Origin: DAOTXN01 sp034435435
Lineage (GTDB): Bacteria > Chloroflexota > Anaerolineae > S140-20
Assembly (NCBI GenBank): GCA_034435435.1
Contig: DAOTXN010000148.1
Location: forward strand, 19,066 to 83,065
Length of the DNA: 64,000 nt
Direction: 5' to 3'
A program made the position numbers and the translations under genes. Numbering within the stretch: the first letter of the stretch is position 1; every line of letters begins with the position of its first letter. Below, piece after piece: positions 1-10,124 of the stretch. The notes below the pieces were generated by a model. That model was not told the origin of the DNA. It searched no databases and saw nothing but the letters and a program-made list of their open reading frames with translations.

Positions 1-582
1 GCCCCGGTGCACACCCACCGGCAAGCCCTTGAGTGGGTCCTCGAAGAACATACGGTTGAAGGCATAGCGCCCCCACGGGCCGTAATAAGCCCCCGGACGC
101 AAAATAATGGCGGGCAAACCCTTCTCGCGGTGCGCTGCTAGAATCAGTTGTTCGGCCTGTAGCTTGCTGCGCTGGTAATCATCTCGTGGCTCGCAATGTA
201 CCTGCTCGTCGAGCAGTTGGTCTGAGCGCGGCGCGCCAACCACGGCGATGGTGGAAATGTACACCAGCCGTTCTACGCCAGCTTCCACCGCTGCGTCGAG
301 GACATGGGCTGTCCCTTGCACGTTGATATGCCAGAAATCCTCACGGCGACCCCAGAAGCGGAACTTGCCCGCTGCGTGAATAACGTATTGGCACTCTTGA
401 GCGGCCTGGCGCACCGCCGCCGCGTCGCGCACGTCTCCGGCGCAGCATTCCACGCCCAGGGCGTCCAAAAAAGCCGTATCTGCCGTTGGACGCACCAATG
501 CCCGCACCCGGCGCCCCCGCCCCACCAGATACGGACATAGATTGCGACCCAGAAACCCCGTTGCGCCGGTGACGAGGATCAC
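1..582 (-). CDS. NAD-dependent epimerase/dehydratase, C-terminus outside window
   Basis: N-terminal 194 residues of an extended short-chain dehydrogenase (NAD-dependent epimerase/dehydratase family) that acts on nucleotide-sugars or related alcohols. The translation starts MILVTGATGFLGRNL, with the Rossmann glycine motif TGATGFLG at residues 5-12, then a VIHAAG motif, a serine/threonine before a conserved YQRSK (catalytic Tyr-x-x-x-Lys) and the LRPGAYYGP segment typical of the family. I chose the GTG start at 582 because GGAGAGG lies 8 nt upstream and the Rossmann strand follows directly. The gene runs off the left edge of the window, so substrate specificity cannot be judged. The maf gene lies upstream on the same strand. 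Confidence 0.85.
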   Translation of the reverse strand, partial: MILVTGATGFLGRNLCPYLVGRGRRVRALVRPTADTAFLDALGVECCAGDVRDAAAVRQAAQECQYVIHAAGKFRFWGRREDFWHINVQGTAHVLDAAVEAGVERLVYISTIAVVGAPRSDQLLDEQVHCEPRDDYQRSKLQAEQLILAAHREKGLPAIILRPGAYYGPWGRYAFNRMFFEDPLKGLPVGVHRG

Positions 583-639
583 ACAGAGGTCCTCTCCTTC
601 GATGTATTGGGGCCGATTGTATCGTTAACGGAACAAAAG

Positions 640-1305
640 TCAAGCCGAACCTGGCAGTACGACCTCAGTCAGTGCACACCGATAGCCATAGCGTATCTCG
701 CAGCGGGTCGCCTGCGTATCGGGCAGCGCCATTCCCAACCGGCGCAGTCCGCGCACCACGTGACACATCGGCAGTCCCATCACGTTGATCGGACAACCGA
801 CAATGCGCTCCACCGGCGCGAACTCTTTGTTTTGGATGCCATACGCAGCGGCCTTGTCCAGCGGATCGCCGCTGGCGACGTAAGCCGCTATCTCGGCGTC
901 GTCCATCCAGCGCATCCACACCTGCGTCTCGCACAGATCGGTGATGGTTTTGCCGGCAGCGGCGTCCACCACCGTCACGCCCGAGAGCACCAAGTGGCGT
1001 TCGCCCCGCAGGCGACACAGCATCTCGCGGGCGTGGTCGACGTCGCGGGGCTTGCCCAGGATGTCTCCCTTGAGAACCACGATCGTGTCGGCGGCCACGA
1101 TAAAACCTTCACTCACCGCGCGGGCCACGGCTTCAGCCTTGAGCCGGCTGAGGCGCTGCGGGGCCTCAGCCGGAATTTCACCCGGCGCCACGTATTCATC
1201 CACGTCGGGGACCCGCACCTCGAACGGCCTCCCCAGCAGCGCCATCAATTCACGCCGGCGCGGCGATCCGCTGGCAAGAAAAAGACGATATTGGATATTC
1301 GTCAT
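640..1305 (-). CDS. maf: Maf-like nucleotide pyrophosphatase
   Basis: 221 residues, the usual length for the Maf/HAM1-fold house-cleaning nucleotide pyrophosphatases, which hydrolyse non-canonical (methylated) nucleoside triphosphates in the cytoplasm. The signature ASGSPRR is at residues 11-17 and the second motif AADTIVV follows around residue 71, with KPRD downstream. The start ATG has no good ribosome-binding site; its upstream region is a run of short GTCACTC-type tandem repeats. The next gene upstream ends in the same repeats. Family assignment is secure, substrate is not. Confidence 0.9.
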   Translation of the reverse strand: MTNIQYRLFLASGSPRRRELMALLGRPFEVRVPDVDEYVAPGEIPAEAPQRLSRLKAEAVARAVSEGFIVAADTIVVLKGDILGKPRDVDHAREMLCRLRGERHLVLSGVTVVDAAAGKTITDLCETQVWMRWMDDAEIAAYVASGDPLDKAAAYGIQNKEFAPVERIVGCPINVMGLPMCHVVRGLRRLGMALPDTQATRCEIRYGYRCALTEVVLPGSA

Positions 1306-1358
1306 GGGTCATCCGTCACTCGTCACTCATCACTCGTCACTCGCCATTCGTCGTCTGC
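1303..1358. repeat. Short tandem repeat, GTCACTCGTCA/ TTCGTC type
   Basis: Runs of CGTCACTC/ATCACTC/CCATTCGTC units between maf and the next gene. The C-terminal codons and the TGA stop of the gene ending at 1337 lie inside it. Related ACGAAGGACGAA runs occur near 10.9, 37.5 and 46.9 kb. Confidence 0.7.
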
Positions 1359-2731
1359 GCGATGCGTGGGTCGGTGCGGGCGATGATGTCGCTGATGGTG
1401 TGCTGGTTAAAGCCCTTGAAGCCTTGGCCGCGCTGGATATTTTCCAGGTGACTGCCCACTGCGCCGCCCTGTTCAAAACGCTGCGCCTGGGCCAGGTCAA
1501 TCCGCCCGCTCGCTGCCAGCCGTTCCAACCGCTCGTGCGGCACCTCCCAGCGCTCGCCCCGCGTAAAGGCCTGGCGCAGGTAACTGAACTTGCTGAACGG
1601 CTCCATCATGTTGACGCCCCATTCGGCCAACGCGGACGTGGCCGCGTCAAAGTCAAAACGCCCGGCCAGGTGGTGCAGCCCGGCGGCGAGCATTGACTCG
1701 CCGTGCAGCGCGGTCCACAGGCCCACCGTGCCCAGCTCGGCCCGGGGCGGCAATGGCTGGTGGGCAAAGTCGCCCTCCACTTCGGCCGGCGACAGATCCA
1801 CGTCGGCAAAGACGGCCAAGCGGCACACCGGCTGCTCCATCACCTGCGCGCCCCAGCCCGCCTCGGCCCCGGCGTAAAAACGCTCGCGCGGTCGAAAGCC
1901 GAACGTCTCTAAAATCTGGATCAAATCGTTGAACGTCTCCCGCGAGCTGCGGAAGGTGTGATGATCGTGGTTGGCCCACCCCATCCCCAAACGGTCCTGG
2001 CGGCTTTTCTGAATCTGCCCGGCCTTGTTGCGCCGTTGCCAGTGCTCGCGCTCGGCGGAAAAGGCCGCCCACGCCGCCGCGTCGGTCCCCAGCTCGCTCA
2101 CCAGCGAGCGGGCCAGCGCTAGCGCCTGCGCCATGCCATCGCGCGGGTCAGGAAGCTCGCGGGGGCGGGTGGCCCAGCGCTCAAAAGCACACAGATAACG
2201 CTGAGGATAATCCGGCGGCATCTCGACCGGGATCAATCCCTGATGTCCCCGGCGTTCCACGACAAAAAACTCGCGCCCCTCATCCCGCGCCACCCGCGCC
2301 CGGCGATAGGGGCTGAGCGGCGCGCCTTCGATGCACGCGGCGATGTGATGGGTCATCAGAAACTCGAATATATCCTCGACCTGGACGGCTGCTGCGGCCA
2401 CGTCGCCCGGCTTGAGGCCGGTTTCGGTCCGTAGCACGACCGCGGGAAAGAGCGCGCCGGGGTGTTGGACCACCCGGTCGCCCGGCTCGGCCGGTACTTC
2501 CACCGGCTCGAAGCCCAGGTCGGCCAGTTGACCGCGCGGCGTGTCGCCGTCGGCCAGCACCAGGTGGTCCAGCCAATCTACCAGTCGGCTGCTGGTGTGC
2601 AGGATCAGGCCGGCCTGCAGCGCCCGCGCAAAGGGCACGACGGCCACGAATTGTTCTAGTTTTGCGGCCACGTAATCTTCCGCTGCGGGATAACGCAGCC
2701 ACTCGATCATCGGTGTGTCAGGTGACGTCAT
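1337..2731 (-). CDS. Putative metalloenzyme, possibly DUF1338/VOC-like, paired with ALDH7
   Basis: 464 residues, soluble. I do not recognise it with certainty. The region around residues 250-305 reads NHDHHTFRSS, then an ILETFGF segment and GWGAQVMEQP, which resembles the His...Glu metal-binding layout of vicinal-oxygen-chelate folds and of the DUF1338 (2-oxoadipate dioxygenase/decarboxylase, HglS) family. That enzyme works in lysine breakdown, and the gene directly upstream on the same strand is an ALDH7-type dehydrogenase, which would make its substrate's precursor. This functional link is inference. Start ATG follows GGAGG with 5-nt spacing. The C-terminus (TTNGE-stop) is encoded by a dispersed repeat. 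Alternative: unrelated conserved protein. Confidence 0.5.
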   Translation of the reverse strand: MTSPDTPMIEWLRYPAAEDYVAAKLEQFVAVVPFARALQAGLILHTSSRLVDWLDHLVLADGDTPRGQLADLGFEPVEVPAEPGDRVVQHPGALFPAVVLRTETGLKPGDVAAAAVQVEDIFEFLMTHHIAACIEGAPLSPYRRARVARDEGREFFVVERRGHQGLIPVEMPPDYPQRYLCAFERWATRPRELPDPRDGMAQALALARSLVSELGTDAAAWAAFSAEREHWQRRNKAGQIQKSRQDRLGMGWANHDHHTFRSSRETFNDLIQILETFGFRPRERFYAGAEAGWGAQVMEQPVCRLAVFADVDLSPAEVEGDFAHQPLPPRAELGTVGLWTALHGESMLAAGLHHLAGRFDFDAATSALAEWGVNMMEPFSKFSYLRQAFTRGERWEVPHERLERLAASGRIDLAQAQRFEQGGAVGSHLENIQRGQGFKGFNQHTISDIIARTDPRIAQTTNGE

Positions 2732-2748
2732 TTTTCCTCCATTTCTTG

Positions 2749-2763
2749 AGACCTGCCAGGTCT
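2749..2763. repeat. Short palindrome AGACCTGCCAGGTCT
   Basis: Perfect 7-bp arms around one base, between two genes of the same strand. A longer palindrome with the same AGACCT/AGGTCT ends sits before mutS at 24.36 kb, so this looks like a dispersed family. Confidence 0.6.
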
Positions 2764-2766
2764 GGA

Positions 2767-4287
2767 TTATCCAAACTGAATCCCCTGGGCCAGGGGCAAT
2801 GTCCCGGACCAGTTGATGGTGTTAGTCTGGCGGCGCATGTAGGCTTTCCAGGCGTCCGAGCCGGATTCGCGCCCGCCGCCGGTGTCTTTTTCGCCGCCGA
2901 ACGCCCCGCCGATTTCCGCACCGCTGGTCCCGATATTGACGTTGGCAATGCCGCAGTCGGAGCCGGTGACGGCGAGGAACTGCTCGGCCCGGCTCAAGCT
3001 ATCGGTAAAGATGGCGCTGGAGAGGCCCTGCGGCACGCCGTTGTGCAGCGCGATGGCCTGGTCAAACGTCGCATATTCCATCAAGTACAGAATCGGCGCA
3101 AAGGTCTCCGAGCACACCAGCGGCGTCTGCGCCGGCATTTTTATTATAGTCGGCTCGACAAAGCAAGCCCCCAATTCGGGCAAGCGCCGCCCGCCGGTGA
3201 GGATTTCGCCGCCCTGGGCCTGGGCCGTCTCTAACGCCATCATCATCGCCTCGACCGCCTGTTCGTCCACCAGCGGCCCCATCAAGACTCCCTCTTGCAA
3301 CGGATCGCCGATGCGCACCTGCTGGTAGGCCCGCACCAGCCGCCCCGCCAGCTCGCCAGCGATGGAGCGGTGGGCGATAATGCGCCGCGTGGTCGTGCAG
3401 CGCTGGCCGGCCGTGCCCACCGCGCCGAACAGGATGGCCCGCACGGCCAGGTCCAGGTCGGCGTCCTGGGCGACGACGATGGCGTTGTTGCCGCCCAGCT
3501 CTAAAATGCTGCGCCCCAGGCGACGGGCGACGGCCACGGCTACGCGCCGGCCCGCCTCGGTGGAGCCGGTAAAGCTGATCAGCGGCAGGCGCGGGTCGTT
3601 GATCATCCGCTCGCCGACCACCCGCCCGCTGCCGATGAGCAGGTTGAACACGCCGTGCGGGCCGTGGTCGGCGGCCACCCGGTTGACGACGCGCTGCACG
3701 GCGATGGCGGTCAGCGGCGTGGACGACGAGGGTTTCCACACCAGTGTGTCGCCGCAGACGGCGGCGATGGCCGCGTTCCACGACCAGACCGCCGCCGGAA
3801 AGTTGAACGACGTGATGATGCCCACCACGCCCAGCGGGTGCCACTGCTCGACCATGCGGTGGCCGGGCCGCTCCGAGTGCATGCTCAGGCCGTACAACTG
3901 GCGCGACAGGCCCACGGCGAAATCGCACACGTCAATCATCTCTTGCACTTCGCCGATCCCCTCGGCTCGAATCTTGCCCATTTCCAGCGTGATCAGCTCG
4001 CCCAGCGGCTCTTGCAGCTCGCGCAGCGCGTCGGCCAGGTCGCGCGCCAGCAGCCCGCGTTTGGGGGCCGGGACCGTGCGCCAGCTTTCAAAGGCGGCCG
4101 TCGCTCTGCTCACCACTGCCGCGTAAGTGGTCTCGGTGGCCTGAATCACGCGGGCCAGCGGCTCGCCTGTGGCGGGGTTATACGAGATCAATTCCTGGCC
4201 CTGCGCGTCTGCAATCCAGCCATCCGGCCCGGTGCACGCGCCGGGGTTGATCTCTCTGATTTCCAGCTTTTCCAACAACGCTTTCAT
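2767..4287 (-). CDS. ALDH7-family aldehyde dehydrogenase (aminoadipate semialdehyde type)
   Basis: 506 residues. NAD(P)-dependent aldehyde dehydrogenase of the ALDH7/antiquitin class, known to oxidise 2-aminoadipate semialdehyde/piperideine-6-carboxylate to 2-aminoadipate in lysine catabolism. Class-specific segments are clear: GEVQEMIDVCDFAVGLSRQL, SERPGHRM and ASF-like TSFNFPAAVWSWN. Catalytic residues: Asn163 (FNFP), Glu263 (ELGGNN), Cys297 (GQRCTTT). I chose the ATG at 4287 rather than 4359 because GAGGAGAA lies just upstream. Same strand as the downstream putative DUF1338-like gene, 35 bp away, suggesting one operon. Substrate is inferred from class membership. Confidence 0.88.
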   Translation of the reverse strand: MKALLEKLEIREINPGACTGPDGWIADAQGQELISYNPATGEPLARVIQATETTYAAVVSRATAAFESWRTVPAPKRGLLARDLADALRELQEPLGELITLEMGKIRAEGIGEVQEMIDVCDFAVGLSRQLYGLSMHSERPGHRMVEQWHPLGVVGIITSFNFPAAVWSWNAAIAAVCGDTLVWKPSSSTPLTAIAVQRVVNRVAADHGPHGVFNLLIGSGRVVGERMINDPRLPLISFTGSTEAGRRVAVAVARRLGRSILELGGNNAIVVAQDADLDLAVRAILFGAVGTAGQRCTTTRRIIAHRSIAGELAGRLVRAYQQVRIGDPLQEGVLMGPLVDEQAVEAMMMALETAQAQGGEILTGGRRLPELGACFVEPTIIKMPAQTPLVCSETFAPILYLMEYATFDQAIALHNGVPQGLSSAIFTDSLSRAEQFLAVTGSDCGIANVNIGTSGAEIGGAFGGEKDTGGGRESGSDAWKAYMRRQTNTINWSGTLPLAQGIQFG

Positions 4288-4470
4288 CTGATTCTTCTCC
4301 TCAGCCGTTCCTCGATAAATAACCAACGTCGTACACAGATGCGGCTGAATTCTATTCAAGATACACGAGTGTGCAAGGGATGCACAGGAATGGGTGTCTT
4401 AAGACCAGCTCGGCGCTGCATTGGAATGCTGTTCATCTCGACCCAGGCGTTCCTGGATAGAGATCGGTCA

Positions 4471-4500
4471 TTTGCTATGGGTTCAGCAAGTCTGTATAAT
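4471..4500 (+). promoter_or_regulatory. Possible sigma70 promoter for DUF3800 gene
   Basis: TTTGCT (4471-4476), 18-bp spacer, TATAAT (4495-4500), about 60 nt before the DUF3800 start. The -10 is perfect, the -35 weak. Confidence 0.45.
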
Positions 4501-4566
4501 CCGTGCAGGCGCATAGCGCTTATCGTCGCCTCCTGCGGCCAAAGTTGATCGATTTGCGCTTGTAAG

Positions 4567-5193
4567 ATGCTTATCGGTTTCTTGGATGAGTCTGGGACGC
4601 CATCACCGGTCGGCAGGGAGCGTTTTTTCACCGTGGCGCTCCTGGTGGTGCAAGATCCACGTCGTTTGGAAAAAGCGGTCCGTTGGCTCCGCCGCTCACT
4701 GCGCCGCCGCGCACGCATCAGTGAGCTCAAGGCCGCACGTTCGCATCCGCGCGTCATCCGGCGCTTGCTAGCCGAATTGGCCGCTATCGAATGTGAAATT
4801 TATGTTACAATCGTAAACAAGCAAGGCATTTCGTCACAGCAGAGTGAAGCCGTGTATCGCGCAGCCGTGGCCCGGGTCGTCCGCCACTGCGTTGAACGGC
4901 ATCCACAAACCAACTTGTACCTGGACAAGCGTTACTCGAATCACAAGCAACAGATTCAACTCGAGCAAACTGTACGCCAGGCCATCGCCCATGTGCCTGG
5001 CCAGGTTGTTCTCATCCAGCAGCTCGCCTCGTGGGCCATGCCCGGCCTGCAAGCGGTAGATTTTATCGCATGGGCGTTCGAGCAAAAATATGCGTTGGAA
5101 GACGATTGGGCAGCTCAGATTATCGCTTCCAAAATCATCGTGGAGGAACAAGTACAGGGAATAAAAATAGCGGTTTCGCCTGGAGGCCGATAA
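4567..5193 (+). CDS. DUF3800 family protein
   Basis: 208 residues. The N-terminal FLDESG motif (residues 5-10), a mid-protein YLDKR, and the C-terminal LQAVDFIAWAF motif match the DUF3800 family, whose acidic residues suggest a ribonuclease H/nuclease-like fold; family members are often found with mobile or defence genes but their biochemical role is not settled. Transcribed alone, divergent from the aldehyde dehydrogenase. Base composition is lower in GC than the neighbours, which could mean horizontal transfer. Confidence 0.75.
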   Translation: MLIGFLDESGTPSPVGRERFFTVALLVVQDPRRLEKAVRWLRRSLRRRARISELKAARSHPRVIRRLLAELAAIECEIYVTIVNKQGISSQQSEAVYRAAVARVVRHCVERHPQTNLYLDKRYSNHKQQIQLEQTVRQAIAHVPGQVVLIQQLASWAMPGLQAVDFIAWAFEQKYALEDDWAAQIIASKIIVEEQVQGIKIAVSPGGR

Positions 5194-5502
5194 CCACCGC
5201 CGACTTGACGGAGTGGGGTATTCTACGAACACCCAGCCAATCCAGGACTTACAGTACCGCTACTCTGCTTACATTATATCAAGATAAGCGCCCGAGTCAA
5301 GCAATTGCATGACTCCAACGCTCGCAGCTATTGTCCCCGGCGGAGAATTTGCGGGGTGTTTTAACGCTTACCCTCTTTTCGGAGTTGCCGACGCTTTGTG
5401 TTCGAGAAAAGGTATCTTTTCAAAAAGCAGGGGCGGCTCCTCGCGCAGCACCCTGAGTGCGAGGTTTTTCCGCAAACGCACCGATAACCAGAAAGGCCAG
5501 CG
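5194..5502. other. Intergenic region, no convincing gene
   Basis: 309 nt of comparatively AT-rich DNA. A 65-codon open frame ending at the next gene shows no family resemblance and is not called. The only structure seen is a GC hairpin with a T-run at 5439-5469. Confidence 0.6.
5439..5469 (+). terminator. Possible intrinsic terminator or attenuator
   Basis: CCTCGC (5439-5444) pairs with GCGAGG (5459-5464), followed by TTTTT. It sits only about 30 nt before the creatininase-like start, so it might be an attenuator rather than the DUF3800 terminator. Confidence 0.4.
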
Positions 5503-6335
5503 ATGAAAGTACAGTTTGAAGAGATGTTTCCGTGGGAACTGGCTCAAGCTATGGCGCGAGCGCCCATCTGCTACCTGCCTCTGGGCGTTCTCGAATGGCA
5601 CGGGGAGCACAACGCCGTGGGACTGGACGGTTTGAAGGCGCACGCCATCTGCGTACAGGCCGCGCTCAAGTCGGGGGGTGTCGTCGCGCCGACGCTGTAC
5701 TGGGCGACCGATTATCGGGAGGAATTGCCGGACGGCTCCTATCTTACCGGGGGCATCGAACGCGGCGAGCGATACCACGTCCCTGGAAGCATGTTCTGGA
5801 TTCGCCCTGAAACATACCACAACCTGTTGCTGGACATCTATGAGGCGGTGCGGCGACGAGGTTTCAAGGTGATCGTGGTCGTGAGCGGCCATTGGTCGGA
5901 GCGCTACAATCTGGCGGCGATTCGAGCCAGCGGCGAGGCGTTTTTAGCTCAACACGCCGACGGAAATGGGCGCTGCTGACCGATCAGGAAATGGTCCCCG
6001 ATCTGCACTATCCGCGCGAGCACGCGGCGGGCGGAGAAACGTCCCTCCTGATGGCGATGCGTCCCGATTTGGTGGACCTCGGCAAGACGTTTGAGACCAG
6101 TCAGGCACTCAAGGCCAATTATGCGAATCATCCAGAACACTTGCATCGGCGACAGGAAACGCCGCACAAGTACATCGGCGTGTTTACGGCGGTTGAGGAT
6201 GCCTCAAACGATCCAGAACTCACGGCCAGCGCCGAGCGCGGCCAGCAGCTATGGCGCGTGATTTCAGATCGCATCGCTCAACGGGCCGGAATGTTGTTGG
6301 CAGAAGCAATGGAGTCAATGAGTGGGTGCGAGTGA
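5503..6335 (+). pseudogene. Creatininase-family amidohydrolase, frameshifted
   Basis: Creatininase-family metal-dependent amidohydrolase (creatininase/MftE-type fold). The first part (5503-5979 frame) holds LPLGVLEWHGEHNAVGLDG with the Glu/His/Asp metal ligands and VVVSGHWSERYN. The remainder of the family (HAAGGETSLL and following helix) is in the -1 frame and runs to 6335. The shift falls between about 5942 and 5975, close to a TTTTTA run (5941-5946). Both halves keep family motifs, so the break is recent, a sequencing error, or a programmed -1 shift at the T-run. The end overlaps the MFS start by 14 nt, implying translational coupling. Substrate unknown. Confidence 0.75.
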
Positions 6336-7689
6336 CGCACAAAACCAGGCGCGACAGACCCGACCGCGCGGTATCCGGGTTTTCATCCTGGTCTGGCTTG
6401 GACAACTGGTCTCGCTGACCGGATCAGGACTGACCGAGTTTGCGCTGGGCGTGTGGGTGTATCAACGCACCGGCTCCACCACCCAGTTCGCCCTGACTGT
6501 GTTTTTCCTGGCCCTGCCGCGCATCTCGCTCTCACCGCTAGCGGGGGCGCTGGCCGACCGCTGGGACCGCCGCCGGGTGATGATGCTCAGCGACAGCGGC
6601 GCGGCGCTGTGCACGCTGACCATCGCGCTGCTGCTCGCCGCCGACCGGTTGCAGGTGTGGCACCTGTATCTGCTGGCGGCGGCCAGCTCGACATTCAGAA
6701 CCTTTCAAGGCCCGGCCTACACCGCCGCGACGACCTTGCTGATCCCCAAGCAGCACTACGGCCGGGCCAGCGGGCTGGTGCAGGTCGGGCAGTCCATCGC
6801 GTCGCTGGTGTCGCCGGGGCTGGCCGGCTTTCTGGTCGTGGCAGTGGGATTGGCGGGCGTCGTGCTGATCGACCTAGCGACGTTTCTGTTCGCCGTTTTT
6901 ACACTACTCATCGTCCGCTTCCCCCAAGCTGAAACCAGCCCCGAAGCAGTGGCGGTTCGGGGTTCGCTGCTACGCGAGGCGGCTTTCGGCTGGACCTATC
7001 TCACCCGCCGCCCCGGCTTGCTCGGGCTACTCATCATCTACGCCGCCACCAGCTTCCTGGGCATCACGACCGAGGTGCTCCTCACGCCTTACGTGCTATC
7101 ATTCACTACACCTGACGTACTGGGACTGGTGGTCTCGGCCACCGGGGCCGGTTTGCTGGTGGGGGGGCTGGTGATGAGCGTGTGGGGCGGACCACAGCGC
7201 CGCGTCCACGGCATTTTCGGCTTTGAGGCGCTGGTGAGCGTGTGTACCGTGTTGATCGGGCTGTGGACCTCGGGCGAGCCGATCGCCGTCGCCGCCGGGC
7301 TATATTTCGTCTTTATCGCGCTCAGCGATGGCAGCAGTCACGCCCTGTGGCAGAGCAAGGTACAGCCGGACGTGCAGGGGCGCGTGTTTGCCCTGCGCCA
7401 GATGATCTCGTTGTCGGCTTTTCCCCTGGGCCTGCTCATCACCGCGCCGCTGGCCGAATACGTGTTCGAACCGCTGCTGGCTGCCGACGGCGCGCTGGCA
7501 GGCAGCGTCGGGCGAGTGATCGGCGTCGGTCCGGGGCGGGGCATCGGCCTGCTGTTCATCTTGACCGGTGTGTTCAACGTCCTGGCTCTGGCGCTCGGTT
7601 ATCTGCATCCGCGCATCCGGCGCGTCGAGGAGGAGCTGCCAGATGCGATTCCCGACGCAAGTCGTCAGCCAGAGAAAAAGCCCCTGTGA
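6322..7689 (+). CDS. MFS transporter, EntS-like exporter class
   Basis: 455 residues with about 12 hydrophobic segments and a cytoplasmic ADRWDRRRVM loop after TM2-3, the MFS motif A position. Overall pattern (GQLVSLTGSGLTEFALGVWVY, RTFQGPAYTAATT) is that of MFS_3/enterobactin-exporter-like proteins, which usually expel small molecules through the inner membrane with proton exchange. The GTG start at 6322 has GGAG 7 nt upstream and overlaps the creatininase-like frame by 14 nt. Substrate cannot be told from sequence. Confidence 0.85.
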   Translation: MGASDAQNQARQTRPRGIRVFILVWLGQLVSLTGSGLTEFALGVWVYQRTGSTTQFALTVFFLALPRISLSPLAGALADRWDRRRVMMLSDSGAALCTLTIALLLAADRLQVWHLYLLAAASSTFRTFQGPAYTAATTLLIPKQHYGRASGLVQVGQSIASLVSPGLAGFLVVAVGLAGVVLIDLATFLFAVFTLLIVRFPQAETSPEAVAVRGSLLREAAFGWTYLTRRPGLLGLLIIYAATSFLGITTEVLLTPYVLSFTTPDVLGLVVSATGAGLLVGGLVMSVWGGPQRRVHGIFGFEALVSVCTVLIGLWTSGEPIAVAAGLYFVFIALSDGSSHALWQSKVQPDVQGRVFALRQMISLSAFPLGLLITAPLAEYVFEPLLAADGALAGSVGRVIGVGPGRGIGLLFILTGVFNVLALALGYLHPRIRRVEEELPDAIPDASRQPEKKPL

Positions 7690-7699
7690 CACTTTTTCA

Positions 7700-7728
7700 T
7701 TGACAGCCACCCTCAATGGCGTTACACT
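7700..7728 (+). promoter_or_regulatory. Sigma70-type promoter for moxR-VWA operon
   Basis: TTGACA (7700-7705), 17-bp spacer, TACACT (7723-7728). About 25 nt of leader to the ATG at 7759. Confidence 0.7.
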
Positions 7729-7758
7729 TGGTTCACTGCCCAGGAAAGGATGTTCCCA

Positions 7759-8730
<972 letters not shown>

Positions 8731-8750
8731 CGAAATACCGAGTATCGAAT

Positions 8751-10124
8751 ATGGAAGAGCGAGTCGTTCGATTTATCGCCGCACTGCGCGCCAGCGGGGT
8801 GCGGGTGAGCCTGGCCGAGAGCGCCGACGCCTTTAGCGCCATCAACCTGATGGGTATACAGGATCGCGAGGCCTTTCGGCTCAGTCTGCGGGCCACGCTG
8901 GTCAAGGATGCGCAGGACCTGCCGACTTTTGAAGAACTGTTCCCCCTCTTTTTCGACACGGCCGACGCGCCGCCGCTGACGAATCTGGCCCAGGACCTGA
9001 GCTCCGCAGAAGCCGATCTGCTGGCCCAGGCGCTGCGCCAGTTCGCCCAGCAGTTGCGCGACATGCTGGAGCGCTTGATGCAGGGCGAGCCGCTCAGCCA
9101 GGAAGAGCTGGAGCGCCTGGCCCGGCTGACCGGGCTGAATCAGGCCGACGACCTGCGTTACCGCGAGTGGATGGCCCAGCGCATGGAGCGGGCGTTGCGC
9201 TTTCAGGCCGTGCGCGAGGCGCTGGAGGAGCTTTTGCAATTGCTGGCCCAGATGGGCATGCAACCGCAGCGCCTGGAACAGATGCGCCAACTGATGAGCG
9301 CCAACCAACAGGCGCTACGGGAACAACTGCGGCGTTTCGCCGGCCAGCGCATCGCCGAGAACATCAGCGAACGGCCCCCCGACGAGAGCATCGAAGCGTT
9401 GATGAACCGGCCTTTCAACAGTCTGTCGGAAAAGGAGATGCAGCGCCTGCGGCAAGAGGTGCGCCGGCTGGCCGCCGTCCTGCGCAGCCGCATCGCCCTG
9501 CGCCAGAAACGGGCCAAGACCGGCCAACTGGACTCCAAAGCCACCATTCGCGCCAACTTGAAACACGGCTCGGTGCCCATCGAGATCAAGCACCGCGACC
9601 GGCATCTCAAGCCCAAGCTGGTGGTGATCTGCGACATCAGCACGTCGATGCGTTTTTGTTCCGAGCTGATGTTGAGCCTGATCTATGAGCTACAGGACCA
9701 GATCAACAAAACGCGCGCTTTTGCCTTTATCGACCACCTGGAGTTCATTTCGCCCGATTTCACCGGCAAGCCGTCGCAAGAGGCTGTGAGCGAGGTGTTG
9801 CGCCGCTTGCCGCCGGGCTACTATAGCACCGACCTGGGGTACAGCCTGAAGAATTTTGCCCAAGATTTCATGGACACGGTGGACAGTCGCACCACGTTTA
9901 TCATGGTCGGTGATGGGCGCAACAATGGTAACAATCCACGCATCGACCTATTTCGCACCCTGGCCCGGCGCAGCCGCCGCACCCTGTGGCTCAATCCCGA
10001 AGCGCCCCACTTGTGGAATACGGGCGACAGCGACATGCTCCAATACGCGCCACACTGCGACGTGATCTTGAAGGTGGGCAACCTGGCGGAGCTAACGGCG
10101 GCCGTAGACAAACTTCTCAGTTAG
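8751..10124 (+). CDS. VWA (CoxE-like) domain protein
   Basis: 457 residues. N-terminal helical and charged region (1-285), then a VWA domain whose MIDAS motif DISTS is at residues 295-299 after VVIC. Family members pair with MoxR ATPases as a metal-dependent adaptor that hands the ATPase its client protein. Starts 20 bp after moxR with no clear SD, so it is probably translationally coupled. The long middle segment is rich in Leu/Arg/Gln/Glu and likely coiled. Function of the pair is unassigned. Confidence 0.85.
   Translation: MEERVVRFIAALRASGVRVSLAESADAFSAINLMGIQDREAFRLSLRATLVKDAQDLPTFEELFPLFFDTADAPPLTNLAQDLSSAEADLLAQALRQFAQQLRDMLERLMQGEPLSQEELERLARLTGLNQADDLRYREWMAQRMERALRFQAVREALEELLQLLAQMGMQPQRLEQMRQLMSANQQALREQLRRFAGQRIAENISERPPDESIEALMNRPFNSLSEKEMQRLRQEVRRLAAVLRSRIALRQKRAKTGQLDSKATIRANLKHGSVPIEIKHRDRHLKPKLVVICDISTSMRFCSELMLSLIYELQDQINKTRAFAFIDHLEFISPDFTGKPSQEAVSEVLRRLPPGYYSTDLGYSLKNFAQDFMDTVDSRTTFIMVGDGRNNGNNPRIDLFRTLARRSRRTLWLNPEAPHLWNTGDSDMLQYAPHCDVILKVGNLAELTAAVDKLLS

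Noticed and set aside
3655..4548. 297-codon open frame antisense to the ALDH7 gene
   Set aside because: His/Arg/Gln-rich shadow of a strongly conserved dehydrogenase.
5309..5506. 65-codon open frame before the creatininase-like gene
   Set aside because: No SD, no family resemblance, and it crosses a terminator-like hairpin.
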